NCBI RefSeq assembly: GCF_002272015.1
Contig: NZ_NPBY01000059.1
Span: forward strand, 38,693-102,692
Source: Paenibacillus campinasensis
GTDB lineage: Bacteria; Bacillota; Bacilli; Paenibacillales; Paenibacillaceae
DNA: 64,000 bases
Direction of reading: 5' to 3'
The notes beneath the pieces were generated by a model. That model searched no databases and was not told the DNA's origin. It was given only the letters and a program-made list of their open reading frames with translations. Every line of letters begins with the position of its first letter. Position 1 is the first letter of the stretch. Shown here piece after piece: positions 36,326 through 44,188 of the stretch. A program made the translations under genes and the position numbers.

Positions 36326-36367
36326 GAAGCGTCAAAGAACAGTTCAATGTCCTTGACGCTTCTTTTG
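36326..36367 (+). terminator. Terminator between convergent racemase remnant and thyX
   Basis: Perfect 10-bp arms GAAGCGTCAA (36326-36335) and TTGACGCTTC (36353-36362) with a 17-base loop, followed by TTTT on the plus strand. It could serve both convergent genes. Confidence 0.75.
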
Positions 36368-36424
36368 GTTGGATGGCGCCAGCATGCATAGTTATAATCT
36401 TTATCAGAAAAGAGAGGGACACAA

Positions 36425-37108
36425 TTATTTGATCAATTCTTCTAGCGAAACGGGGAATAACGGTTTTACCAACTCATAAACTGCCGCAGCATATTGTTGA
36501 ATTTCATATTGTGAGTCATGGGCAAGCCTTTGATTGAGGAAGTGACAAACAGATTGAAGTGAGGCTGTCCAATAATACGCTGTGTACATTCCATACGCTG
36601 AAGGGATAAGCAGACGTGCTTGTTCAGGAGCGATATTATTTTCTAAAGCCCATTCATAATCCTTTAGCCCTTGTTCAATCTGCCGAAGTAATCTTTGTGT
36701 GGCTTCAAGACCGATTGTATTAGTTACAGGCTCTCCGCTTCCTTGCTTGGAGTTCTCAGGCTTACTTCGCCAATCAGTTGGGTTAGGAACATAATTCTCT
36801 ACATCAATCGTTATGTATCTTCTAGAAGCTTCATTCCAAGCATCCATTGTGTGGTCACTTCCCACTACGTACTTCCAATGTTGCCGCGCTACCATAAGGG
36901 GGGCGTAAACTTCAAATTGAATAGTAGCATGGCGGAAGGGGGACATGTGATCTTCCCTTGCTAAAAACTTGATAAGCTTAACATCGTTAGGTGTAAGTTC
37001 CTTTGATTCTTTTGCGTAGGAAACCCTTGCACTATTTACAACGGAGAGATCCCCACCCATATGGTCTACGAGTCTAACATATCCTTTATCAAGCACATTG
37101 ATTTTCAT
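36425..37108 (-). CDS. thyX: FAD-dependent thymidylate synthase ThyX, divergent motif
   Basis: 227 residues, ThyX family, making dTMP from dUMP with FAD and methylenetetrahydrofolate. Family blocks: Gly-Asp-Leu-Ser-Val-Val-Asn-Ser-Ala-Arg-Val-Ser, His-Met-Ser-Pro-Phe-Arg-His-Ala, then Val-Ala-Arg-Gln-His-Trp-Lys-Tyr and Asn-Glu-Ala-Ser-Arg-Arg-Tyr, and C-terminal Tyr-Trp-Thr-Ala-Ser-Leu-Gln-Ser. The classic Arg-His-Arg-x7-Ser motif is replaced by Arg-Gln-His-Trp with a longer loop, a form I associate with phage and mobile versions. AGGAGGG precedes the ATG on the minus strand. Monocistronic, in the accessory zone. Confidence 0.88.
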   Translation of the reverse strand: MKINVLDKGYVRLVDHMGGDLSVVNSARVSYAKESKELTPNDVKLIKFLAREDHMSPFRHATIQFEVYAPLMVARQHWKYVVGSDHTMDAWNEASRRYITIDVENYVPNPTDWRSKPENSKQGSGEPVTNTIGLEATQRLLRQIEQGLKDYEWALENNIAPEQARLLIPSAYGMYTAYYWTASLQSVCHFLNQRLAHDSQYEIQQYAAAVYELVKPLFPVSLEELIK

Positions 37109-37722
37109 GATAAGGCATCCCTCCTAACATCATATGTTCTCAAAGAAATATCATAACAAATAATGGGGAGGTGGACCAGACTCTTTAAGTGAAGATGGAA
37201 CATGGTTATACTCACCCTATATATTAATTTAAACTTTGTGGTCAAACCGTAGGACGAAGATAGCAAAAATATATTGCATCGTATCATAGCAGAGTTCAAT
37301 TGACCGTAGGGGCAAGATACTCAGAATAGTGAAAGCCATTCCATTAGAGGAGTGGCTTCTTCTTTATCTACTGATGTAGATTTAGCGGTCAAGCTTTGTA
37401 CTTAGATATATTGCAGAGAACCGTACAATTGTAGGAAAAAATTATTATATTGGAAAATATTGAGAAGGAGAAGCGATATATCTTAACGAATATTATAAAT
37501 TAATTTATAGATGGGGGAGGGACTCATTATGAATAGATGAATGGAAAGTCGAGGTCATACGAACGCCTACGATCAAACGTAATAATAAGCTGATTAGCTA
37601 CTAGGATAAGTCAGTGATTATATACTTCCTGCGGAATACCCGGATTTTGTTTAGAAGGTTTATATGTATACCGGCTTAACGAAAGCTGGTATAGCACAAC
37701 TATAATCTATGGAGGTTTTAAA
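37109..37722. other. Intergenic region with a terminator-like hairpin and possible gene remnant
   Basis: AAGCCATTCC (37333-37342) pairs with GGAGTGGCTT (37349-37358) and is followed by a T-rich stretch, a likely plus-strand terminator. Between 37540 and 37660, short frames such as Trp-Lys-Val-Glu-Val-Ile-Arg-Thr-Pro-Thr-Ile-Lys-Arg and Tyr-Ile-Leu-Pro-Ala-Glu-Tyr-Pro-Asp-Phe-Val-stop look like debris of a coding sequence. No family assigned. Confidence 0.35.
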
Positions 37723-38733
37723 ATGACTAATAAAAAGTTTTCTTTTAAAGCCCTCTCACTTATGCTGGTCTTTGCATTCATCGTATCCACATTTTACCCG
37801 GCCTTGCCGGCAGATGCAGCCGCTAGAGGAGCATGGGCTCCTAATACTGCCTATGCAGTAAATGATACGGTAACGTATAACGGAAGCACGTATACCTGTC
37901 TTCAGGCACATACTTCCCTTGTAGGTTGGGAACCGTCCAATGTTCCTGCTTTATGGCAGAGAGGCGGTGGTGGAACTACACCTCCAACCACGCCACCAGC
38001 AACAAACGGCGTGACATTCTATGCAGATATAAACTATGGTGGAACAGCAGTAACCCTTGGAGTAGGTAATTATACATTGTCCCAGTTGAATGCACATGGA
38101 ATTCCGAATGACTGGATGTCCTCTCTTAGGGTTCCTAGCGGTTGGACGGTTGAAGTATATGAGAATGATCATTTTGGAGGAACAAAGTGGACCTTTACCT
38201 CAGATACCTCTTGGGTCGGCAATGCAGCTAATGATAAAATGTCATCGGTTAAGATTTATACGGGCTCACCATCTCCTGGAGTAACAAAGCCTGCCGAGGT
38301 GCCGAGTCATATATGGACCTATGTCATGAATGCGGATAATGCTTACGGTAAAGGCGGGGATTTTGCTTTATTGCTCAGTGCGGTTATCAAAAAGGAAAGC
38401 AGTTTTGGAGCAGGTTTACCAGGTAGTCCATCGGCCGGCGACGGATTGATGCAGGTAGAGCCAAACACACGCAGTGCTTATTCATCTCAGTTCGTCTCAA
38501 AATTTGGCCGTGCCTATAATCACAGCAGTGAACAAGATCAGGTATACTTGGGTGCATTGATTTTAAATGATAAAATTGTTAGATTCGGCAACATATACAA
38601 TGGCTTACTACACTATAACGGAGGAGATAACTGGTATCCGGGCGCAACGGACTCTTATGGCCGTCCTATTCTGGCAGATCAATATGCAAATTCAGTTTAT
38701 GCCACATATAAGGGCTATGGAGGCAGGAATTAA
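37723..38733 (+). CDS. Secreted three-domain protein: CBM5/12, beta-gamma crystallin-like, lysozyme-like
   Basis: 336 residues. Signal peptide about 1-33 ending Ala-Asp-Ala-Ala. A chitin-type CBM5/12 module (about 36-80) has Trp-Ala-Pro-Asn-Thr-Ala-Tyr and Thr-Tyr-Asn-Gly-Ser-Thr-Tyr. A Gly/Thr/Pro linker follows, then a crystallin/I36-like module (about 98-185) with two Phe-Tyr-x-Asp-x-x-Tyr-Gly-Gly type strands. The C-terminal lysozyme-like domain (about 190-336) has a candidate catalytic Glu225 in Lys-Lys-Glu-Ser-Ser-Phe-Gly-Ala-Gly and Gly-Leu-Met-Gln-Val-Glu-Pro. It probably binds and cleaves peptidoglycan or chitin. ATGGAGG precedes the ATG; a terminator follows. Confidence 0.87.
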   Translation: MTNKKFSFKALSLMLVFAFIVSTFYPALPADAAARGAWAPNTAYAVNDTVTYNGSTYTCLQAHTSLVGWEPSNVPALWQRGGGGTTPPTTPPATNGVTFYADINYGGTAVTLGVGNYTLSQLNAHGIPNDWMSSLRVPSGWTVEVYENDHFGGTKWTFTSDTSWVGNAANDKMSSVKIYTGSPSPGVTKPAEVPSHIWTYVMNADNAYGKGGDFALLLSAVIKKESSFGAGLPGSPSAGDGLMQVEPNTRSAYSSQFVSKFGRAYNHSSEQDQVYLGALILNDKIVRFGNIYNGLLHYNGGDNWYPGATDSYGRPILADQYANSVYATYKGYGGRN

Positions 38734-38756
38734 GTCGAATAGGGAAATGCCCTGGG

Positions 38757-38784
38757 AAGACGCTGAGCGAATCAGCGTCTTTCT
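38757..38784 (+). terminator. Terminator after the lysozyme-like gene
   Basis: Perfect 10-bp stem AAGACGCTGA/TCAGCGTCTT followed by TTC; 23 bases after the stop. Confidence 0.85.
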
Positions 38785-38862
38785 TGTGCTTGCGGGCATG
38801 GCTTATGTGAGTGTTGCGCTTCCATCGGCATTTCATATTAGTGACCGCCATGAATCAAGTCT

Positions 38863-38897
38863 ACAACTTTACTGACAGCAGCTGTCAGTGAAGTTGT
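38863..38897 (+). repeat. 16-bp-arm inverted repeat
   Basis: ACAACTTTACTGACAG (38863-38878) and CTGTCAGTGAAGTTGT (38882-38897) pair with one wobble around a 3-base loop. There is no T-run. It lies 79 bases before the next gene and could be an operator or a processing hairpin. Confidence 0.6.
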
Positions 38898-38975
38898 TCT
38901 ATGATAATGACAACCACTCATTACAGGTGAAGGGTTGCTGTTATCTAAAATGAACTTGATGAGGAGTGATTAGAA

Positions 38976-39602
38976 ATGAATAATACCGTATATCTGTATG
39001 TTTTTGATACCATGTCCGATTGGGAAATCGGTTATTTAGCCGCTGAACTGAACTCTGGAAGATACTTCAGACGGGGTGTGGCTCCGGCCAAAATAGTCAC
39101 GGTTGGGATAGATAAGACCCCAGTAACTACAATGGGCGGATTGAGAATAATGCCTGACGTTAGAGTGGATGAGTGCAGCATTAAAAGCGCAGATGCTCTG
39201 ATTTTACCGGGCGGAAATACATGGACAGAAGCGGTTCATGCGCCCATATTAACAATGGCCGGGATGTGTTTAAGGGAAGGAATCATAGTTGGAGCAATTT
39301 GCGGCGCTACCTTAGGACTTGCTCAAGCAGGGTTGTTAGATTCACGTTGGCACACAAGCAATGACCTGGCCTACCTTAAAATGGTGTGCAATTGTTACAC
39401 GGGCGAAGCCTATTACAAAATGGAATCTGCTGTCACCGACGGGAATTTGATCACTGCATCCGGAGTAGCTCCATTAGAATTTTCTGTTCATGTTTTAAAA
39501 GCGCTCGACGTTCTTCTTCCAAAAACATTAGACGCTTGGTATCGTCTTAACAAAACTCATGAACCTGAATATTTTTACGAGTTAATGAACTCAGTCCAAT
39601 GA
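38976..39602 (+). CDS. DJ-1/PfpI family (type 1 glutamine amidotransferase-like) protein
   Basis: 208 residues. Class I amidotransferase-like fold with the nucleophile elbow Gly-Ala-Ile-Cys109-Gly-Ala-Thr. Family features: Ala-Asp-Ala-Leu-Ile-Leu-Pro-Gly-Gly (Glu/Asp site upstream) and Ala-Ser-Gly-Val-Ala-Pro-Leu-Glu-Phe. No amidotransferase His-Glu dyad, so a PfpI/YoaZ-like stress or protein-repair role is likelier than amide transfer. GATGAGGAGTG precedes the ATG. Isolated gene. Confidence 0.85.
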   Translation: MNNTVYLYVFDTMSDWEIGYLAAELNSGRYFRRGVAPAKIVTVGIDKTPVTTMGGLRIMPDVRVDECSIKSADALILPGGNTWTEAVHAPILTMAGMCLREGIIVGAICGATLGLAQAGLLDSRWHTSNDLAYLKMVCNCYTGEAYYKMESAVTDGNLITASGVAPLEFSVHVLKALDVLLPKTLDAWYRLNKTHEPEYFYELMNSVQ

Positions 39603-39724
39603 CAGTATAGGAACTGTTGAACAGCCACATTTTCCTATAAGGCACAGCTCAGTGCTGTTCCCAAAAGCCAAAGAAGGAGCGGAGACATGCGCTCTTTCTT
39701 TCTTTGCAAGTCAATGAATCGCAT

Positions 39725-40567
39725 TCAGTTTGGTTTCGCTTTCCGTGCAGCACCGATCAGCATCGGAATAGCAATCACAAGTCCTAGGATCACCGTGACA
39801 ATAGAGCCCTCCAGGCCAAAATCTCCCCCTGTGAGCCATGCTGCTCCGTGTGCCTGCACAGTAAACAACCCGTCCGCAGGGAGTCCGGATACAGGAATGC
39901 CAAGCAAACTTTCGAGTGCATTCCAGGCAAAATGCAGCCCCATGACAAACCACAAATTGCGCCGCCACAAAAATGCAGCTCCGAGCAGAACCCCTGCTTC
40001 CAGGGTGATGGCAACAGCGCTCCATAGCGTTGCTCCTGGATTTCCAAGATGGAAGGCCCCAAAGGTAAGTGAGGTTACCGCAAGTGCAATCCAGCTGCCC
40101 CCTAATTTCTGTATAGCTTGAAGCATTAATCCACGAAACACCAGTTCCTCGAGTATCGCTGCGCCCAGCGCGATTTCAATGGACGCCATGACAATAGAAC
40201 CCGGATCTGCCGGCGCCGCCCATTGAAAGGAGTAGCCGCCGAGCATAACAATAATAAGCGTGGACGCTGCGATAAACATCGCCCCCGTGATGACGCCTCG
40301 GACAGCTTCCACCCCAGCATGCTGCCGGGATAGCTCTGGAATGGGCCGCCGAGCCACGTATTTCATAGTAAGCTTATATACCAGGATGGCTACTAAGCCC
40401 AACAGGAGGGTTAAGAGTAGGGAGCCAGCCCCTTCTATTCGCTGGGTAAGCACAAAGAGTAATCCTTGTATAAGAATAATGACGACTGCACCCACAAGCA
40501 TCCAGATTATTGGGAAGCGAAGCAGCCTCTCTATGCTGCTGGACCTTATCTTCTTCATGTCTTTCAT
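39725..40567 (-). CDS. CPBP family intramembrane metalloprotease
   Basis: About 280 residues with about eight membrane helices. The three CAAX/Abi (CPBP) motifs are present: Glu-Glu-Leu-Val-Phe-Arg-Gly (about 140-146), Phe-Gly-Ala-Phe-His-Leu and His-Phe-Ala-Trp-Asn. Members process prenylated or signal peptides and include bacteriocin-immunity proteins; no bacteriocin gene is adjacent. Start uncertain: AGGAG lies only three bases before the ATG at 40567, and ATG at 40558 is an alternative with longer spacing. Confidence 0.87.
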   Translation of the reverse strand: MKDMKKIRSSSIERLLRFPIIWMLVGAVVIILIQGLLFVLTQRIEGAGSLLLTLLLGLVAILVYKLTMKYVARRPIPELSRQHAGVEAVRGVITGAMFIAASTLIIVMLGGYSFQWAAPADPGSIVMASIEIALGAAILEELVFRGLMLQAIQKLGGSWIALAVTSLTFGAFHLGNPGATLWSAVAITLEAGVLLGAAFLWRRNLWFVMGLHFAWNALESLLGIPVSGLPADGLFTVQAHGAAWLTGGDFGLEGSIVTVILGLVIAIPMLIGAARKAKPN

Positions 40568-40646
40568 CAACTCCTATCACATTTGGTTAGTTATGAGTTT
40601 AGGCTGAAAAAGTCATAAAGCACAGTGCGCTTTGGTCATGACATGG

Positions 40647-40955
40647 TTACTTGTGATCCAATATGACCGAATCTCGGGCTAAGCGGGCAGCTTCTCGCCT
40701 TCCCTTGACATGCAGCTTCGAATAAATCGTTAAGATGTAATTCTTAACGGTCCCTTCACTGAGAAAAAGCGCCTCGGCAATCTCTTGATTGCGCAGGCCG
40801 CAAGCACATACTCCACTTCTCTATAAGAGGTCAGCATAATAATCTTGATATCAGGTAATCGCTTCTTGATCAGGGCCGTTGCCGCCACGCCGTCCATGAC
40901 AGGCATGTTGATATCCATCAGCACAATGTCGGGCTGAAACTGCTCGCATCCGTGT
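40647..40955 (-). pseudogene. NarL/LuxR-type response regulator, doubly truncated
   Basis: The minus strand reads Val-Leu-Met-Asp-Ile-Asn-Met-Pro-Val-Met-Asp-Gly (phosphoacceptor region) through Met-Leu-Thr-Ser-Tyr-Arg-Glu-Val-Glu-Tyr-Val-Leu-Ala. After a frame change it jumps to Asn-Gln-Glu-Ile-Ala-Glu-Ala-Leu-Phe-Leu-Ser-Glu-Gly-Thr-Val-Lys-Asn-Tyr (LuxR helix-turn-helix) and ends Asp-His-Lys-stop. The receiver N terminus and the linker between domains are missing, so it is dead. The kinase partner is absent. Confidence 0.85.
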
Positions 40956-41079
40956 TAGGCCCCATTCCATGAACGGTAATATTTTTTTCATAACATCATC
41001 ATACAGGAAATCCATAAACTTGGAACCATTGTAAACATATAGATAGGCTTATGTGAAGAAATCCAACAACATGCATTTA

Positions 41080-41125
41080 TTGACTTTATATTATAAGGTT
41101 AGTACAATTTTGTTGGTCAACCAAC
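41080..41125 (+). promoter_or_regulatory. TetR gene promoter with overlapping operator
   Basis: TTGACT (41080-41085), a 17-base spacer and TACAAT (41103-41108). Just downstream GTTGGT-CA-ACCAAC (41112-41125) is a perfect inverted repeat covering the transcription start, a typical autorepression operator. Confidence 0.75.
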
Positions 41126-41144
41126 CAAGAAAGGGTGGTATTAT

Positions 41145-41717
41145 ATGAGCACACAGGATAAAAGGAAAGTATTAATCGAGGCGGCTTACAAAGTATTTGT
41201 GAAAAAAGGATATGTTAACTCTACGATAAAAGATATCGCAAACGAAGCCAATATGACATCGGGACTTGTTCATTATTATTTTAAGAATAAAGAAGAGCTG
41301 TTGCTTTCCGTACAAGATGAAGTCCAAAAGCATTACCACAGGCAATATGACAGACGGACAGAAGATGCTGTAAGCCACGAGGGACTTTTGCTTGAAATCA
41401 AATCCAGAGCGGAGGACAATCCTGACTGGTATCGTTGGAGATATGAAATTTATTCTTTGGGGATCAAAGACGAAGGTGGGCATCTTGAACAGCAAGTAGC
41501 GTCTATTCTCAAGAATGGGAGAGAAAGTCTTTCCACACCACTTCAGCACATATTAGGCGATTCCCATAATGCTTCTGCGCTTGCCAGTATACTGTTGGCT
41601 TGCTTCGATGGGTTAGCGCTTCAGAAAATTGTAGACGATGAATTTGATATAGACCACGCGTATCAACTTTTGGGCGAACTCCTTGACCTTTATTTAAGCC
41701 AGTCCCATTCTGTATAA
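41145..41717 (+). CDS. TetR/AcrR family transcriptional regulator
   Basis: 190 residues. N-terminal helix-turn-helix at about 8-54 with Thr-Ile-Lys-Asp-Ile-Ala-Asn-Glu-Ala-Asn-Met-Thr-Ser-Gly-Leu-Val-His-Tyr-Tyr-Phe as the recognition region. The C-terminal ligand/dimer domain is variable. GAAAGGGTGG precedes the ATG. It probably represses itself through the inverted repeat at 41112-41125 and may also control the serine hydrolase that follows 53 bases later. Confidence 0.9.
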   Translation: MSTQDKRKVLIEAAYKVFVKKGYVNSTIKDIANEANMTSGLVHYYFKNKEELLLSVQDEVQKHYHRQYDRRTEDAVSHEGLLLEIKSRAEDNPDWYRWRYEIYSLGIKDEGGHLEQQVASILKNGRESLSTPLQHILGDSHNASALASILLACFDGLALQKIVDDEFDIDHAYQLLGELLDLYLSQSHSV

Positions 41718-41770
41718 ACTCTCATGTGTTCACTTGTATATACAACTAAACTAACCCGAAAGGTGATCAT

Positions 41771-43198
41771 ATGAAAAAAATAGTAATCGGTTTATTCATC
41801 TTCCTACTCGTCGCTCCCTCCCTTACTGTTGCCGCTCAAGATCGAGATACGGCTCAACAAATCGAAACATTTATGAAAGAAGCGCTGGAGGAATATCGAA
41901 TTCCCGGGGCTTCGTTAGCAATCGTACATAATGGCCAGACCATTTTTCAAGATAGCTGGGGAACAATGAGTGACGGGTCAGCAGTAACGGAAGACACGAC
42001 TTTTCTTATAGGTTCAGTAAGTAAGCCTTTGACATCTCTTGCAATCATGATGTTAGTGGAAGAGGGAAGAGTAAAGTTAGATGAACCGATAGAAGCTTAC
42101 ATCCCGTGGTTTAAGTATCGAACAGATGGAATGAAATCGATAACGGTGCGTCATCTATTAGAACAAACAAGCGGGATAAGCGCTTATGATGGATTGAAAG
42201 TGACAGATCAGCGAGGTCGTGATAAGGAGAAAGGTATAACTCAAGCCGTTACAGAGTTGAGTGGGGTAGAGTTAAGCCGCGTTCCGGGTGAGGCATATGA
42301 ATATAATTCAGCCAATTATTTGCTCTTAGGAGCTATTATTGAAGCGGTGTCCAACCAGTCCTTCGCAGCATATATGGATACGCATATTTTCTCTCCTCTT
42401 GGCATGAACAACACGACTGCCAATTACGAAAGTGCGATAGACAAAGGATTTGTGCCCGGCTTTCATTCATGGGTCGGCAGACCCGTTAAAGGCGATGGCT
42501 TGTATGATCAATCGGGAGCGCCTTATGGTTATATGACTTCAACCGCCAGTGACCTTACCCAATTCATAAACTTCATGCTAAACGGCGGAGAATTATTAAC
42601 AGAACAAAGTCTAGAACAATTACAAACTGCACCTGAACATGGCAAACGATATGGTTTGGGATGGCACTTCCCAAGAACGGGCAATACGTATCCTTATCAT
42701 ACAGGTGCAACGCCCGAATATCGATCGGAAGTATTCTTTATACCCGAACAAAATTTGGGCGCCGTTCTTTTGATGAATAAATACCATGAATTGGAAGCTG
42801 TTTCGTATTTAAGTATCATGGAGGGAATTCGGGCCATTATGAACGGAGAGAATCCGGATTTGGCACAATTAGACGGTAGCACGCAATGGATTACACTTGG
42901 TGTTGTATTATTGTCGGCTATTGTATCTTTTCTTAGTTTATTCCGTCTAAAACGTAGAACCACGATAAATAAAAAGTTATGGGTTACTATGGGGATCTTC
43001 TCCATCACATTCGCTGTCGGACTGATTCCATTATTCACATATAGTGTGGGTGTTTCGTGGAGGACGGTTGGTCTTTTCCTTCCAGACATCGAATTTCTCA
43101 TTCAATGTCTGATTGCGATATTGGCAATGCACGGTCTCTTAATCTTCCTTATTATTGCAGTGAAACGAAAAAAACAACACTTGAATATCAGTCGATGA
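41771..43198 (+). CDS. Beta-lactamase-related serine hydrolase with C-terminal membrane helices
   Basis: 475 residues. Signal peptide (about 1-22), then a class C beta-lactamase/PBP4*-like domain with Ser82-Val-Ser-Lys85, Tyr-Asn-Ser-Ala-Asn-Tyr and His-Thr-Gly-Ala-Thr-Pro motifs. A C-terminal tail (about 375-470) has three hydrophobic helices. Such proteins are DD-peptidases or esterases acting outside the membrane; lactamase activity is possible but not assured. GAAAGGTGATC precedes the ATG. Likely in one operon with the TetR gene. Confidence 0.88.
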   Translation: MKKIVIGLFIFLLVAPSLTVAAQDRDTAQQIETFMKEALEEYRIPGASLAIVHNGQTIFQDSWGTMSDGSAVTEDTTFLIGSVSKPLTSLAIMMLVEEGRVKLDEPIEAYIPWFKYRTDGMKSITVRHLLEQTSGISAYDGLKVTDQRGRDKEKGITQAVTELSGVELSRVPGEAYEYNSANYLLLGAIIEAVSNQSFAAYMDTHIFSPLGMNNTTANYESAIDKGFVPGFHSWVGRPVKGDGLYDQSGAPYGYMTSTASDLTQFINFMLNGGELLTEQSLEQLQTAPEHGKRYGLGWHFPRTGNTYPYHTGATPEYRSEVFFIPEQNLGAVLLMNKYHELEAVSYLSIMEGIRAIMNGENPDLAQLDGSTQWITLGVVLLSAIVSFLSLFRLKRRTTINKKLWVTMGIFSITFAVGLIPLFTYSVGVSWRTVGLFLPDIEFLIQCLIAILAMHGLLIFLIIAVKRKKQHLNISR

Positions 43199-43459
43199 AC
43201 TGGATAGCAATGAGGCTATAGTGTGTAGATCATTACGCGAAACGGGTGTCATAAATACAAGTCTCCAAAAGCTATAGTATAATTGTTTATATGAATAACT
43301 GAAGAAGGAGGAATGATGGCAAGAGCGAAGCCATCGATACGAACGGAATTATGCATAAAGCTACGAATGTCTCCAGGCTCGATGAATAGAAAGATGACCA
43401 GGAGCAGGAGAAAATAGGAACACGGACCTTGCGAGCTACTGTATTATGTTGAGGAAGGA
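43199..43459. other. Short intergenic region before the ABC exporter
   Basis: A TATAAT at 43278-43283 lacks a good -35. AAGGAGG at 43305-43311 precedes a 34-codon frame (Met-Met-Ala-Arg-Ala-Lys-Pro-Ser-Ile-Arg...) that has no recognisable homology and may be a leader peptide or a relic. Confidence 0.3.
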
Positions 43460-44188
43460 ATGATTACCATACAACTGGTGCTGGACAAGATTACGAAGCA
43501 GTTCAACGAGAAGCAGGTGCTTCAAGGTGTGGAGCATCGATTCGAGAAGGGGAAGATCTACGGACTGCTGGGACGGAATGGGGCAGGCAAAACGACACTG
43601 TTCAATTGCCTTAGCGGCGAACTGAAGATGGATAGCGGCCAATCCTTGTTAGTGACGGACGGCGAGACGCGCGAACTGCGTGAGCAGGATGTGGGGTACG
43701 TCTATTCGCTGCCGATCCTGCCGGAATTCCTGACAGGCTATGAATTCGTGAAGTTCTTCATCGAGGTGACCCGCCGTCAGCAGGTGACGATCGACCATTC
43801 GATTGATCAATATTTCGACATGATGAGCATGGCGGAGGAAGAGCGGCATCGCCTCATTAAAGGGTATTCCCACGGCATGAAGAACAAGCTGCAGATGCTG
43901 CTGTTCTTGATCACGAAGCCGCCGGTCATTCTATTGGATGAACCGCTCACATCCTTTGACGTTATCGTCGCGCTGGAGATGAAGAAGCTGCTCCGCGAGA
44001 TGAAGCATAACCATATCCTTATTTTCTCCACTCATATTTTGCAGCTGGCATCCGACCTTTGCGATGAACTCGTGATTCTGAATCACGGTCGGCTGTCGTC
44101 TGTATCGCCCGAACTGTTGCGCAGTCCGGAGTTCGAGCAGAGCATCATCGAGCTGCTGAAGGACGAGAGCCATGTTGAAGGTTCTTAG
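43460..44188 (+). CDS. ABC transporter ATP-binding protein
   Basis: 242 residues. Walker A Gly-Arg-Asn-Gly-Ala-Gly-Lys-Thr-Thr (about 38-46), degenerate signature Tyr-Ser-His-Gly-Met-Lys-Asn-Lys, Walker B Val-Ile-Leu-Leu-Asp-Glu-Pro, His-switch Ser-Thr-His-Ile. Exporter-type ATPase, with its permease encoded by the next gene, which overlaps it by 17 bases. GAGGAAGGA precedes the ATG. Substrate unknown. Confidence 0.9.
   Translation: MITIQLVLDKITKQFNEKQVLQGVEHRFEKGKIYGLLGRNGAGKTTLFNCLSGELKMDSGQSLLVTDGETRELREQDVGYVYSLPILPEFLTGYEFVKFFIEVTRRQQVTIDHSIDQYFDMMSMAEEERHRLIKGYSHGMKNKLQMLLFLITKPPVILLDEPLTSFDVIVALEMKKLLREMKHNHILIFSTHILQLASDLCDELVILNHGRLSSVSPELLRSPEFEQSIIELLKDESHVEGS

Noticed and set aside
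37278..37295. TATCATAGCAG near thyX as a degenerate attachment core
   Set aside because: Only the TATCATA part matches, and neither flank nor reading frame fits the RlmH end.
43243..43261. Possible fourth attachment-like core (GGGTGTCATAAATAC)
   Set aside because: It needs a mismatch in the TATCATAAGT core and lacks the GAGC flank; such one-off matches are expected by chance several times in 64 kb.
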